Both the position numbers and the translations under genes were made by a program. The notes beneath the pieces were generated by a model. That model had not been told where the DNA came from. It saw nothing but the letters and a program-made list of their open reading frames with translations, and ran no database searches. A stretch of 64,000 bases of DNA from a virus, in the IMG/VR virus record IMGVR_UViG_3300028553_001580, positions 27,388-91,387 of that record; one strand, written 5' to 3'. Shown here piece by piece: positions 25,046 to 33,861 of this stretch. Every line of letters begins with the position of its first letter. Positions within the stretch are counted from its first letter, which is position 1.

Positions 25046-25761
25046 AACTTAGTATATGGTTTTTTATTTCTTATGATATTAACAATTTTTAAAATTTTTT
25101 CCATATTAACTTTGTGGTCATTAATTGGGTTACTTTCATTATAAATGTAATTAATTTCAGACATAAATTTATAATGCTCAATACCACTCATTTCGGCCAT
25201 CGGGTACATGAATGATAAATCCCCAGCAACGCTCCAATACTCCCCATCATGATTTTTCAAATCATCTTGATTTATTTTTCTCCATAAAAAAACTTTCCAA
25301 GTCCTAAGGTGTGTTAACGTAAACGTCTCATTTCTAATATTATCAAAACTTGTATATGGTTGAGCAAATCCCATTCTACCATCGTGGTATTTAAAAGAAC
25401 CATTTGCCAGCCAAATGTCACCACTATTATAATGATTCACTATTCTTTCAAAAACTTTGCTATCGGGTAACCAATCATCACCATCTACCTCAATACAAAT
25501 ATCATCATCTTCTACCCCATAGTTTCCTCTTATTACTTGGTCATAATTACCCGGCTGGTACATTTTGTTTTTGTTTTCAATTAAAATGAATCTATTATCC
25601 TCTTTTATAAAATTTTTTATTTTATTAACGGTTTGGTCAGTCGACATGTCATCGGTAATAAAACATCTAAAATCTTTATGTGTTTGTGTCATTATGGTTG
25701 CCAAACATTTTTCAATATAATCTTGACAGTTATATGTTGTTGTTAAAATAACTAAACTCAT
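25042..25761 (-). CDS. Family 2 glycosyltransferase
   Basis: A 239-residue GT-A enzyme: SLVILTTTYNCQDYIEKCLA, RCFITDDMSTDQTVNKI and the metal-binding VDGDDWLPD near residue 95. The later GEYWSVAGDLSFMYPMAE is typical of the acceptor side. Donor unknown. The next gene starts 1 base away. Confidence 0.85.
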   Translation of the reverse strand: MSLVILTTTYNCQDYIEKCLATIMTQTHKDFRCFITDDMSTDQTVNKIKNFIKEDNRFILIENKNKMYQPGNYDQVIRGNYGVEDDDICIEVDGDDWLPDSKVFERIVNHYNSGDIWLANGSFKYHDGRMGFAQPYTSFDNIRNETFTLTHLRTWKVFLWRKINQDDLKNHDGEYWSVAGDLSFMYPMAEMSGIEHYKFMSEINYIYNESNPINDHKVNMEKILKIVNIIRNKKPYTKL

Positions 25762-27399
25762 TTAATTTAAAATTTTAATATATAATTCTTTTATTTTTTT
25801 ACTTACTTCCAATGAATCAAATTTTTCAATATCACTTGGAGGTTCGTGTAATTTTTTATCTACAATATATCCACTACTTTCAACATTGTAAATCCATCCA
25901 GGTTTTCCACACATCCAACCTTCAATGGTTGTTCTTCCAAGAAGTATTCCTGCAGTTTCTGAACAGTTTTTAACAAACGTTTCAACTCTACTTGTTGCAT
26001 TGGAATGTTTTACGTGTTGATTAGTTAACAAGTCATCAAGGTAGTTTGATTTATTTTCTCCCACCAACCATAATTCTTTTCCCACTTCTTTAGAATATGA
26101 AACCAAATCTCTAATTGCGTTTTCTCTTAAGTAATCAATTGTTCCAACAAATAAAATGTAGTTTTCATCTTTTGTATTATTGGTATTAAATCTTTTTGAA
26201 TCAATTGGATTATAAACAACTTCAGTATTACTTGTATCAATATTAAATTTTTCTATAATATGTTCTTGAATTTCAGGTCTTATGCAAACATATTTTTTAA
26301 TTGATTCGTGTAATATCGGATTTTCTAACTCAATAACTTCTGAATGTATTGTTGATATTTTATTAATATTTGGATACATCTGACAAATTTGATTTGATAC
26401 AGGTGTATGTTGAGTATGTATAATATCAAAATTAACATCAGATATTTTATACATTACATTTGGTTGTGTTGGTTTAAACCCTTCTGGTGTGTTAAACCCC
26501 CATTTACCATCACCCAACTTATATCCGGGCGATTGTTGAAAAGGTAAAACTTTAATTCCTTGTTGTTTTGCCAATTGTGATAGAGGTCCATTAATATCAG
26601 ACACAACCGTAACATCACAATTTAATTTTTTTAACCCTCTTGCCAATTCATAAACATACATTTCTGAACCTGTAAAAGTTTTGAAAAACAAACATGACAA
26701 CATAACTTTCAATGGTGATTCTAAAGTTAAATTTCTTTTAATTTTTAATGGTAAAACATCTTTAAATTTTTCTGCAAATTCTTCTCTATTTTTTTCCCAT
26801 TGTTCATTTGTCATCCCGATTGATTTATGTGTAATTCTTACATCATACATAACACCAATTTTAACTCCTTCCAAATGGTTTCTAAATGAAAAGTCCACAT
26901 CATAAAAATGAAATCCTTTTACGTCTTCGTTGAAATTCTTTTTGATATTTTTTTTATTTATTGCAAGAAAAAGACCATCAACAAGTAAAACGTTGTCTAA
27001 TTGATTTCCAAGACTTGTAGAATATTTAGATTCCCATTTTTTTCCATCGTGTTCGTGATTGACAATTCCTTTTAATTTTGAAAAGTCTTCCCACCATTTG
27101 CCTGATGATGGAAGTGAAGTTGACCCTGCAACACCAAGAATGCCATAATCAGAATTTCTTTTAAAATAATTTAATATTTTGGAACCCCAATTTTTGCTAT
27201 CAAAATATATATCATCGTGACATAGAACAATAATGTCATTTTCAGATTTCTCTATCAATTTGTTGTAAACCTGACTTAGTGAAAATTCACCATTGTTTTC
27301 AACAGGTAATATTTCAATTTTAGAAACTCCTGATGTTTTTTTTAACATGGACACAAAATTGTCGTCCACTTTTCTTGTTGAAAATCCTACTGTTAACAT
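25762..27399 (-). CDS. Two-domain glycosyltransferase (GT-A plus GT-B fusion)
   Basis: About 545 residues from the preferred start. The N-terminal part (about 220 residues) is GT2-like: MLTVGFSTRKVDDNF, NDIIVLCHDDIYFDSKNWGS (acidic motif HDD), LLVDGLFLAINKKNI, FYDVDFSFRNH. The C-terminal part is a GT4-like GT-B: KVMLSCLFFKTFTGSEMYVY, HTQHTPVSNQICQMY, ENYILFVGTIDYLRENAIRD, GILLGRTTIEGWMCGKPGWI. The frame is open to 27468, but ATG 27399 is preferred: it begins at the natural first strand and overlaps by 7 bases the stop of a coupled 50-codon gene upstream. Confidence 0.82.
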   Translation of the reverse strand: MLTVGFSTRKVDDNFVSMLKKTSGVSKIEILPVENNGEFSLSQVYNKLIEKSENDIIVLCHDDIYFDSKNWGSKILNYFKRNSDYGILGVAGSTSLPSSGKWWEDFSKLKGIVNHEHDGKKWESKYSTSLGNQLDNVLLVDGLFLAINKKNIKKNFNEDVKGFHFYDVDFSFRNHLEGVKIGVMYDVRITHKSIGMTNEQWEKNREEFAEKFKDVLPLKIKRNLTLESPLKVMLSCLFFKTFTGSEMYVYELARGLKKLNCDVTVVSDINGPLSQLAKQQGIKVLPFQQSPGYKLGDGKWGFNTPEGFKPTQPNVMYKISDVNFDIIHTQHTPVSNQICQMYPNINKISTIHSEVIELENPILHESIKKYVCIRPEIQEHIIEKFNIDTSNTEVVYNPIDSKRFNTNNTKDENYILFVGTIDYLRENAIRDLVSYSKEVGKELWLVGENKSNYLDDLLTNQHVKHSNATSRVETFVKNCSETAGILLGRTTIEGWMCGKPGWIYNVESSGYIVDKKLHEPPSDIEKFDSLEVSKKIKELYIKILN

Positions 27400-27545
27400 T
27401 CTAAATTTAATTTTTTCAATTCTTCTACTAAAAGGTTTAGTTTTTCTTTCATGTGAATATTCCACCACCCATCATTTTTTTTTGACATCACTAATTCGAT
27501 TTTAGTTTTATATATTTCTTCACACAGTTTTTTTTTATCTTTCAT
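27393..27545 (-). CDS. 50-residue gene coupled to dUTPase
   Basis: A short frame starting ATGA over the dUTPase stop (ATG 27545-27543, TGA 27544-27542) and ending in TAA at 27393, overlapping the next glycosyltransferase start. Product begins MKDKKKLCEEIYKTKIELVM, has a central DGWWNIHMKEKLN and ends LLVEELKKLNLEC: two charged helices around a WW turn. The exact coupling at both ends and the helical pattern support a real gene. Function unknown. Confidence 0.6.
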   Translation of the reverse strand: MKDKKKLCEEIYKTKIELVMSKKNDGWWNIHMKEKLNLLVEELKKLNLEC

Positions 27546-28141
27546 AGACCAGTACTTCCAAATCCATTATCGTTTCTGTCTTTGTCATCCATACTTTTTG
27601 TTTGAATTAAAGAAACCCATTTACCATTTACCACAGGACAAAGAACGGCTTGTGCGATTTTCTGACCTTTTACTATTTTTACTTTTTCTGTTGTTGTATT
27701 AAAAATAATAACTTTAACTTCACCTAAATAACCACTATCAACGGTTCCTGGTGAATTTAAAACGAATAGTCCTTGGTTTAATGCCAAACCACTTTTTGAC
27801 CTAACTTGGATTTCATATCCGTCAGGAATATTGAATTTTAGACCGGTTGGTACTAATGACCTTGAGTTTGGAAAAACCCAAACATCTTCCGACGCTCTTA
27901 AATCAAAACCTGAATCACTTTTGTAAGCATATTCAGGATTAACATTTTCACTTTCATTAATAAATTTTAATTCAACTGAACTTGTAAATTGACTTTCAAA
28001 ATGTTGGTTTAAGTCATTCATATCAACACCCATAGACTTTAACATCGCTTCAGGGTTTGACATATCCACATCACCAAACTGTGTTTGAAGGTCTTTAAGT
28101 GCCTTCACGCTACTTTTAATATCTTTTATTTTATCAAACAT
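27542..28141 (-). CDS. dut: dUTPase (dUTP diphosphatase)
   Basis: A 199-residue trimeric-type dUTPase, which makes dUMP from dUTP and keeps uracil out of DNA. All five motifs are seen: SDSGFDLRA, VRSKSGLALNQG, NSPGTVDSGYLGEVKV, QKIAQAVLCPV and the C-terminal RNDNGFGSTG. A helical N-terminal extension of about 55 residues (FDKIKDIKSSVKALKDLQTQ) is not part of the usual enzyme (about 150 residues). It is coupled to the exonuclease gene upstream by one base and to the 50-codon gene downstream. Confidence 0.95.
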   Translation of the reverse strand: MFDKIKDIKSSVKALKDLQTQFGDVDMSNPEAMLKSMGVDMNDLNQHFESQFTSSVELKFINESENVNPEYAYKSDSGFDLRASEDVWVFPNSRSLVPTGLKFNIPDGYEIQVRSKSGLALNQGLFVLNSPGTVDSGYLGEVKVIIFNTTTEKVKIVKGQKIAQAVLCPVVNGKWVSLIQTKSMDDKDRNDNGFGSTGL

Positions 28142-28869
28142 TATTTTAATGATTTTAATTTTTTTATTGTTGAAATTAATACATCAACATCTTTTTCACA
28201 ATATTTTGCAATTTCATCTAATCTGTTAGACTCCCAATAAGCCGAATGAACCATTCCTCCATTGATTTCGCCATCTTTAGGTGTTGGTATATCTAAACAA
28301 GAGCACATTAAATCTAAAGAACCAATTGAGGTGTACGCTCCGTATTGCCATATTTCTTTAGTGTCAATGGCTTTAACTTCCCAAGGTTTAGTATCGTAAG
28401 ACGGTAGTATTTTAGATGGCATAATACCATTTACAATCATACGTTTAGCTAACATCGGTATGTCAAAGTTTTTAAGGTTGTGACCACAAAGATAAAAATC
28501 CAATTTATGACAACGGTCCAAAAGATTTCTCACTTCCAAAAGAAGTTTTTCTTCATCATCGTTTTTAAATGTTTGTTTTTTAACCTCACCATTTTCTAAA
28601 ACAAATGCCATTGACACACAAACAATTTTTGCAAACTCAGGCACTAACGCGGTACGTAATGAATAGACATCATTCATTTTTTGCATTTCATCTTCTAACC
28701 CGTTTGTTTCAACATCATCTTCAGGGAATCTTTTTAAAAACCAATCAAAGTATTTAACAAATTGTTCCGCAATAGTTGGGTTTGTTTTTTGACAAGTAGA
28801 CCAGTCTTTACAGATACCTACAGTTTCGATATCTAAAAATAAAATTTTTGTTATAGGAATATTAATCAT
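28141..28869 (-). CDS. DnaQ-like 3'-5' exonuclease (PolB exonuclease type)
   Basis: A 242-residue DEDDy exonuclease. ExoI is ILFLDIETVG, ExoII is LCGHNLKNFDIPMLAKRM, ExoIII is AKYCEKDVDVLI (Tyr and Asp). It resembles stand-alone exonucleases related to the proofreading domain of family B polymerases, widespread in Bacteroidota and their phages. The phage polymerase here has its own exonuclease domain, so this one likely serves repair or end processing. Coupled to dut. Confidence 0.88.
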   Translation of the reverse strand: MINIPITKILFLDIETVGICKDWSTCQKTNPTIAEQFVKYFDWFLKRFPEDDVETNGLEDEMQKMNDVYSLRTALVPEFAKIVCVSMAFVLENGEVKKQTFKNDDEEKLLLEVRNLLDRCHKLDFYLCGHNLKNFDIPMLAKRMIVNGIMPSKILPSYDTKPWEVKAIDTKEIWQYGAYTSIGSLDLMCSCLDIPTPKDGEINGGMVHSAYWESNRLDEIAKYCEKDVDVLISTIKKLKSLK

Positions 28870-28875
28870 TTTTAT

Positions 28876-29118
28876 TTAATTATTTGATGTTATTTTACCA
28901 CCAAAAGGAAATCCAGCAAACCCTTCTAAATCCATAATTGACTCTAAAAGTGAAATACAATAGGTTTCGTCTTTTGAATTAAATTGATGTGATTTAAACT
29001 TATATGATGAGTCATCAGTGATAATATAAAACAACATAAAATTTTCGTTTGTTGACGGATGATTGATATAGTTATCGTATACTTCTTGTGGTGTTAATTG
29101 TTGTGTTAATGTGTTCAT
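28876..29118 (-). CDS. Hypothetical protein
   Basis: An 80-residue protein, not recognised: LTQQLTPQEVYDNYINHPST, a strand pair FMLFYIITDDSSYKF, and GFAGFPFGGKITSNN at the end. It fits tightly between the exonuclease and a glycosyltransferase (3-6 bases), which supports it being a real gene. Confidence 0.58.
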   Translation of the reverse strand: MNTLTQQLTPQEVYDNYINHPSTNENFMLFYIITDDSSYKFKSHQFNSKDETYCISLLESIMDLEGFAGFPFGGKITSNN

Positions 29119-29121
29119 ATT

Positions 29122-30339
29122 TTATTTAATTAGGGATTTATATAGGTCTGCTCTATTTTTTGTGACAATATTAAGGTCGTACGTGTCTTTAACAGTTTCA
29201 TACAATTTTTGACCTAAGTCATATGCGAAGTTAGGGTTATCAATTAACTTTTTCATATATTTTGCCCAATCACTATGATTTCTTGATTCATCTACTAAAA
29301 GTGCATTTCCATCTGTAAATTGACCATTTTTTAATGAATGTTTTAAATCAATTGTATAAGGACCTATATTTGATGCAATAATCGCTTTTTTATAGAATCC
29401 AGCTTCAATTACTTTTAATTGTGATTTTACTCTGTTAAAAATATGATTTTTAATAGGGGATAAAGATACATCAAAAAGTCTATAATTTGATGCGTAAGAT
29501 GTTACAGGTTTGGTCCAAACACGATTGTAAAATGGTTCTTGTTCTAAGGTGTACTCAACGTCTTCAAACTTTTTTAAATACTCTAAATGTTGTGGTGAAA
29601 CCATTTTGTAGTTATCTGTAAAAATTTCTTCATAACGAGCCCAAACAGTTTCTTCAGGTTTAATTGGTCTTTGTTTTTGTTCTCCTGTTTGTTTGTTAAT
29701 TTCAGTTACAGTTCCTCTAGTATCAAAACCACATAAATGTAAAGAATATTTATCTTTTGAGTCTTTAAGTTTATTTACAACACCATCTAATAACTTTAAA
29801 TCGTGTAAGTGTGAAGAACCCCCTAACCAACCAAAACGAAGTTTTTCTGATGGTTTTGTTTCGTAATTAAACTGAGGTTCTTTTGGGTTAATCGCATTTG
29901 GTAAAACGTGAACATTTTTATTTATTTTAGAAATTTCTGAAGCAAATAAAGATGTAGTTGTTGTTATATGTGATGCAACTTTTAAATTTGCAACTATCTT
30001 TTGGTTTAATTTATTTTGCACAATTAACTGATGGATAGGATGTTCTTTTGTTGGTAACCAATAATCATCTAAATCCATTATTGTAATAATACCAATAGAG
30101 TTTAATTTTTGAATTAAATCAACCGCCATATCAAAATCTTGACCTATAGACCTATGAAAATGTACAATGTCATATTGTTTCCAATAGTTATAGTCATTGA
30201 TTTTGGGGTCGTAGTCAATATCTACGTGAAACTCATCTGAGTGATTATTTTGAAGACAAACGTGGGGGTCTACTGAACGGAATTTTCCAACTCCGGTCCG
30301 GTCGCTAGGGGTGACTAAAACCTTAATTTTTTTTGACAT
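29122..30339 (-). CDS. GT4-like (GT-B) glycosyltransferase
   Basis: A 405-residue GT-B enzyme. N-terminal lobe: KVLVTPSDRTGVGKFRSVDP, YDIVHFHRSIGQDFDMA, IITIMDLDDYWLPTKEHPIH, VHVLPNAINPKEPQF. C-terminal lobe: LRFGWLGGSSHLHDLKLLDG, YRLFDVSLSPIKNHIFNRVK, VIEAGFYKKAIIASNIGPYT (donor-site E). The call is secure at fold level; the sugar is unknown. Its start overlaps the stop of a homing endonuclease gene by 17 bases, so the endonuclease sits directly at the head of this gene. Confidence 0.85.
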   Translation of the reverse strand: MSKKIKVLVTPSDRTGVGKFRSVDPHVCLQNNHSDEFHVDIDYDPKINDYNYWKQYDIVHFHRSIGQDFDMAVDLIQKLNSIGIITIMDLDDYWLPTKEHPIHQLIVQNKLNQKIVANLKVASHITTTTSLFASEISKINKNVHVLPNAINPKEPQFNYETKPSEKLRFGWLGGSSHLHDLKLLDGVVNKLKDSKDKYSLHLCGFDTRGTVTEINKQTGEQKQRPIKPEETVWARYEEIFTDNYKMVSPQHLEYLKKFEDVEYTLEQEPFYNRVWTKPVTSYASNYRLFDVSLSPIKNHIFNRVKSQLKVIEAGFYKKAIIASNIGPYTIDLKHSLKNGQFTDGNALLVDESRNHSDWAKYMKKLIDNPNFAYDLGQKLYETVKDTYDLNIVTKNRADLYKSLIK

Positions 30340-31180
30340 ATTTTTTTATAATTTTATTTATTAATTTTGGGTTTTTGTTGTATTCCGTTTCCCAAATCAC
30401 TTCTAAATTATAACCATTACTTTTTATTAAATCAATTTTCTTTTTGTCATAATTCCATATTTCTTCTGCGGACATTTTTTTTAATTCATGATAATAATCA
30501 AAATTATACTTATTAGGGTTACAATGCCAATAGTCGCCATTATATTCTATAATTAAATTTAATTCAGGAATAAAAATATCACAAATATATGGCCTTAAAA
30601 CTTTACTATGTTTTGTATTAGTAAATTGTTTTTTTATTTTTTCAAATATTTCTATTTCACTTTTTGACCTACTATTAAAATTTATAGGATTAATTTCTAT
30701 TCTTTTTAGTAATATTTCTTTTAATTTTTCTCTGTTTTCTAATTTTGCCATAGAATTGTTTTTCCCCATTCCCTTACCCTTTCTACTTTTAGAAATTTCT
30801 TTTTTTGTTTTTTTTGTGTGTTTCTTTCCATAAAACGGGTTACCTGTTCCGATTTGGGATTCAAGTGAACATTTTTTACATTCTATATTTTTTTCAATTT
30901 TATTGAAATGATTTCTACATGCGATTGTTTTATTTTTTGACTTAGTTAAAATAGTTTTCTTACAACTAGGACAAACTCTTTCAACAATATAAAACTCATC
31001 TTTTTTAATAATATTTAAACTATTACACCTATCTCGTTTTCTTGTTACATTGTGTTTTTTTAATATTTTTAAAATTGTTGGTTTAGAAACCCCAAACTCT
31101 GATGACAACACCAATGAGCTTTTTCCACTAATATATTCTTGTAAAACTTTTTTTTCGTCTAAATTTATTTTATTTCCCAT
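30323..31180 (-). CDS. Free-standing homing endonuclease (NUMOD3, Vsr-like)
   Basis: A 285-residue site-specific endonuclease. Residues 1-45 are a helix-turn-helix (LVLSSEFGVSKPTILKILKK). Two Cys pairs follow (CPSCKKTI, ECKKC) forming a zinc ribbon. A NUMOD3 DNA-binding motif is at GTGNPFYGKKHTKKTKKEIS (about 110-130). The C-terminal domain is Vsr-like: RSKSEIEIFEKI, YICDIFIPELNLIIEYNGDY with the catalytic Asp and Glu, and WHCNPNKYN. Such genes spread by cutting alleles that lack them. It sits between a terminator and a glycosyltransferase gene and overlaps the latter. Low G+C and very high Lys set it apart from neighbours. Confidence 0.85.
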   Translation of the reverse strand: MGNKINLDEKKVLQEYISGKSSLVLSSEFGVSKPTILKILKKHNVTRKRDRCNSLNIIKKDEFYIVERVCPSCKKTILTKSKNKTIACRNHFNKIEKNIECKKCSLESQIGTGNPFYGKKHTKKTKKEISKSRKGKGMGKNNSMAKLENREKLKEILLKRIEINPINFNSRSKSEIEIFEKIKKQFTNTKHSKVLRPYICDIFIPELNLIIEYNGDYWHCNPNKYNFDYYHELKKMSAEEIWNYDKKKIDLIKSNGYNLEVIWETEYNKNPKLINKIIKKYVKKN

Positions 31181-31263
31181 GCTTTTGTTTTCTTGAATGT
31201 TTTATTTCACTTTAATAATCATAAATAGTCCTGTTCTATCAAATGGTAAATTATTACAATAAA

Positions 31264-31288
31264 AAATCCACCCTTTTGAGGTGGATTT
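31264..31288 (-). terminator. Intrinsic terminator for leftward transcription
   Basis: On the minus strand AAATCCACC, 7-base loop, GGTGGATTT followed by TTT. A 9-bp perfect stem 20 bases past the stop of the 213-residue gene. It separates the small-protein unit (31308-33827) from the endonuclease and glycan block. Confidence 0.85.
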
Positions 31289-31307
31289 AATTATTAATCT
31301 TTTTAAA

Positions 31308-31949
31308 TTATTTAAGTTTTTGAATTTTGGTAACTCTACCCATAAAAATATGTTTACCAACTTTAAATTGTATTACTTCATTTGCGTTTTCAGTTGACTC
31401 ACTTAAAATACCCGCCTCTTGTAATTCTTCTCTAATAACATCTCTAACCGTATCTCTAATAACATCTCTAATCATTGTTTTCATTTCATTCATATTGAAT
31501 GAAGTATTTGTTGTTTGTTGTTGTTGTTTTTGTTGTGTTTTAGGTTGTGATGTTACATTATCTTGTACCATATTTGGTTTATCCATTTTCATAAGTCTTT
31601 GGGCACCTTCTATGATATCATTTGAAATTGTGGTACTGCCCATTGAGTTTGGTTGAACAATTGGTTGTTCAATCATTAATTTTTTAATTTCATCGGGTAG
31701 TTTTGAATTCAAAATTTTTGTTTGTTCAATTGGTTTAGTTGGGTCAAAATTTGACCTTGGTTGTGATTGTGGTTGTTCAGACAAAAACTCTTGTGGTAAA
31801 TTATAAGTTGCTTGAGGTGTTTCAAAACTTTCAAGCATCGGTGTTGTATTAATATGTTGTGGTAAATCACCTCTTTTGATTGAGCTTTGTCTATCCATAA
31901 TTTTTTTGGATACTGCCAATCTTTGCATTAAATCTTCAGCTGCTGACAT
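31308..31949 (-). CDS. Gln/Pro-rich hypothetical protein
   Basis: A 213-residue protein. N-terminal helix SAAEDLMQRLAVSKKIMDRQ, then a disordered Gln/Pro/Ser/Thr-rich middle (about 35-140, including QPKTQQKQQQQTTN), a helical pair NEMKTMIRDVIRDTVRDVIR, and a small C-terminal strand unit VIQFKVGKHIFMGRVTKIQK. The layout resembles phage scaffold or virion-associated proteins, but no family is recognised. Last gene before the terminator. Confidence 0.6.
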   Translation of the reverse strand: MSAAEDLMQRLAVSKKIMDRQSSIKRGDLPQHINTTPMLESFETPQATYNLPQEFLSEQPQSQPRSNFDPTKPIEQTKILNSKLPDEIKKLMIEQPIVQPNSMGSTTISNDIIEGAQRLMKMDKPNMVQDNVTSQPKTQQKQQQQTTNTSFNMNEMKTMIRDVIRDTVRDVIREELQEAGILSESTENANEVIQFKVGKHIFMGRVTKIQKLK

Positions 31950-31965
31950 AATATTTTAATTTTTT

Positions 31966-32355
31966 TTATTCGTTATCAAATTTAGCGTTAACTAAAACTC
32001 TAATCATTGATTTATCCCCTGTTGGGTTGTAGTTAGGTCTTACTGTATCAAACTTATCAAAGGTTGGTTTATATGTAAAGATTTTATCAACTCTAAATAA
32101 CCTCCATCCTGGTAAGAAATTACCATCGTTTTTCGCACTATAGGATGAACCTTCTCTTTCCCACGCTCTTAATACCATATTGTCTCTTTTTGAAAACCCA
32201 AGACAAACGGGTTCTATAACTCTATATCCCTTACCTCCATTGTCTTTACCGTCGTAATAAATTGATACTACGTTTCTTTTTTTAATAGAATCCGTCATAT
32301 CAGAAATTGCCGCAATCTCTGTAATCAATTGACTAAGATTATTGACTAGTTTCAT
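31966..32355 (-). CDS. WYL-domain-like small protein
   Basis: A 129-residue protein with the core of a WYL domain: KRNVVSIYYDG, GYRVIEPVCLGFSKRDNMVL, then GWRLFRVDKI. WYL domains bind nucleic acid or small ligands and regulate transcription or defence; here there is no DNA-binding partner domain. The N-terminus LVNNLSQLITE resembles the LSQII start of the 6054-6518 product and ends in IxE, a possible gp21 site. It overlaps the 97-residue gene by 4 bases. Confidence 0.6.
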   Translation of the reverse strand: MKLVNNLSQLITEIAAISDMTDSIKKRNVVSIYYDGKDNGGKGYRVIEPVCLGFSKRDNMVLRAWEREGSSYSAKNDGNFLPGWRLFRVDKIFTYKPTFDKFDTVRPNYNPTGDKSMIRVLVNAKFDNE

Positions 32356-32645
32356 GTTACTGTGTAGTAAGGATTTTGTGGTGAAAATTTATTAACTTTT
32401 AAATCATCTTTTCTTTCAAATCTGTCGGTAATTGTTCCTGCGTTTTGATTATATATATCTAAATCACCACCAGTACCTCTTCCTTTACCATCACCATCAG
32501 CCAACGCTGCAGGATTTACAGATGAATACGGGTTAACTTCTTTAAAGTCGTTTCTTGCAAACATCTTTTTTCTTTGTTCTTCTGCAATTTTAGACAATGT
32601 ATTGTCTGGTTGCGAAAAATCTAATTTATCTGATTGAACTGCCAT
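32352..32645 (-). CDS. Small hypothetical protein
   Basis: A 97-residue, probably mostly disordered protein rich in Asp, Asn and Gly (ALADGDGKGRGTGGDLDIYN) ending KFSPQNPYYTVT. Not recognised. It overlaps both neighbours by 1-4 bases in a tight unit of five small genes (31308-33827) that probably encodes minor virion or assembly proteins. Confidence 0.58.
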   Translation of the reverse strand: MAVQSDKLDFSQPDNTLSKIAEEQRKKMFARNDFKEVNPYSSVNPAALADGDGKGRGTGGDLDIYNQNAGTITDRFERKDDLKVNKFSPQNPYYTVT

Positions 32646-33109
32646 TATAATATTTTTTTAATTAAATAGTTTATTTTTTCAACTTCTTCTTTTATTGAGG
32701 TGTCAAATTTGTTTATTCCTTTTTCGTGTCTTTTGTTAGGTGAAATATTAACTCCATTTTTTTCGTGAGTATCTAAAAATTGATTTTGCATTCCTGTATC
32801 ACTTTTTATTTTTTTTCCACCCTCAACATTATTTCTCCAAGTATTTAAAACCTCATCACACCAATTTTTCATTCTATCACCCCCGTTTAAAATGAATGGT
32901 GCATCTTCTTTATTTCCATTAAAGTTATCAAACCAACTTTTAATTCTTTTTATTTGTTGGTATGTTGCAACTTTTGAATCTCTTAATTCTTTATTTCTTT
33001 TATACCCTTCAGTGTTTTCATTACCATTAGAAGAACTAAAACATTGTTCTAAATGTTTCAATAATGTGTCGGGTATAACGGCTTTTCTATCGTATAATGA
33101 ACTATTCAT
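32645..33109 (-). CDS. Hypothetical protein
   Basis: A 154-residue protein, not recognised. Helical N-terminal half: PDTLLKHLEQCFSSS, TYQQIKRIKSWFDNFNG, DRMKNWCDEVLNTWRNNVEG. The C-terminal 50 residues are basic, and it ends EEVEKINYLIKKIL, an amphipathic helix. It overlaps the upstream gene by 8 bases. Confidence 0.58.
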   Translation of the reverse strand: MNSSLYDRKAVIPDTLLKHLEQCFSSSNGNENTEGYKRNKELRDSKVATYQQIKRIKSWFDNFNGNKEDAPFILNGGDRMKNWCDEVLNTWRNNVEGGKKIKSDTGMQNQFLDTHEKNGVNISPNKRHEKGINKFDTSIKEEVEKINYLIKKIL

Positions 33110-33827
33110 CTTTTAACATATAAATTAATTCTTGAATGGATACATTATTATCACTCGCCATTTTTTTTAACGCTCTAACATTTTTTTTAATTAAATCCCC
33201 AATAACACCATCATCCGTTTTTTTGTCTTTGTTGAACAACATATCTTCATATAATTCATCGGTTTCAAGTTCTTTTAATATTTCCCTATCAATAAATCCT
33301 TTTTTCTTTTTAATACTAGGTGGAGTTTTTTTGTCCAAACCTTTCTTTTTACCTTGGTCTAGTGTTCTTATTTTTGCATTTTGAGGTTTCAACTTAAGTT
33401 CTTTTTTATAAAACTTTTCTGTTTCTTCTGCATCCATAAATTTAGTATCCTCAAACCCAAACGCTTTAGACATATCAATTTCTTTAACGTGACCTTCACC
33501 ATAGTATCCATACCAACCTCTTAATAATGGGTCTCTTGGGTTTTTACTCATAAAGACAATTTTATCGGTAATTGTTGGATTATTTTTAGTTCCAGTAGTT
33601 GCAGGATTTAATATTGGAACTGAAGAAGTTTCCCACGTTCCATCATAATCTACAAGTTCGGTCACTTCACCTTCGGTGTTTTTTGTCTTTTTCAAAAATA
33701 TTTCATGGCTCTTACACGGCATGTAAATTTTCTTACCTTTTTCAGTATGTTGGTGTGAGCCGGTACAATTAATTGTTTTTGCAACCCTTTCAGCTCTTTC
33801 TTTTGTAGAATATTTATAGGTCTTCAT
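33102..33827 (-). CDS. Putative zinc-motif virion-associated protein
   Basis: A 241-residue protein. The N-terminus carries AERVAKTINCTGSHQHTEKG then IYMPCKSHEIF: a C-x3-H-x-H ... C-x2-H arrangement that recurs in proteins of T4-like marine and freshwater phages, perhaps a metal site. A beta region (30-110), a Lys-rich linker (KKKGLDKKTPPSIKKKKG) and a helical C-terminus (VRALKKMASDNNVSIQELIY) follow. First gene of the 28-kb leftward block, with a late-type motif upstream. Role unknown. Confidence 0.6.
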   Translation of the reverse strand: MKTYKYSTKERAERVAKTINCTGSHQHTEKGKKIYMPCKSHEIFLKKTKNTEGEVTELVDYDGTWETSSVPILNPATTGTKNNPTITDKIVFMSKNPRDPLLRGWYGYYGEGHVKEIDMSKAFGFEDTKFMDAEETEKFYKKELKLKPQNAKIRTLDQGKKKGLDKKTPPSIKKKKGFIDREILKELETDELYEDMLFNKDKKTDDGVIGDLIKKNVRALKKMASDNNVSIQELIYMLKDE

Positions 33828-33832
33828 TTAAT

Positions 33833-33848
33833 ACTTTTTATATAAATA
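33833..33848 (-). promoter_or_regulatory. TATTTAT motif before 33827 gene
   Basis: Minus strand TATTTATATAAAAAGT, first T 21 bases before the start codon. It lies in a 49-base divergent region shared with the motif at 33862. Confidence 0.52.
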
Positions 33849-33861
33849 TCTTCGTTTAAAG

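Noticed and set aside
25762-27468. Start of the two-domain glycosyltransferase at 27468
   Set aside because: The first 23 codons overlap the coupled 50-codon gene and precede the natural first strand; ATG 27399 fits better.
31181-31260. Extra small gene between the homing endonuclease and the terminator
   Set aside because: No frame with a start and coding pattern was found; the stretch looks like a leader with a weak TATTTAT at 31221-31227 on the minus strand.
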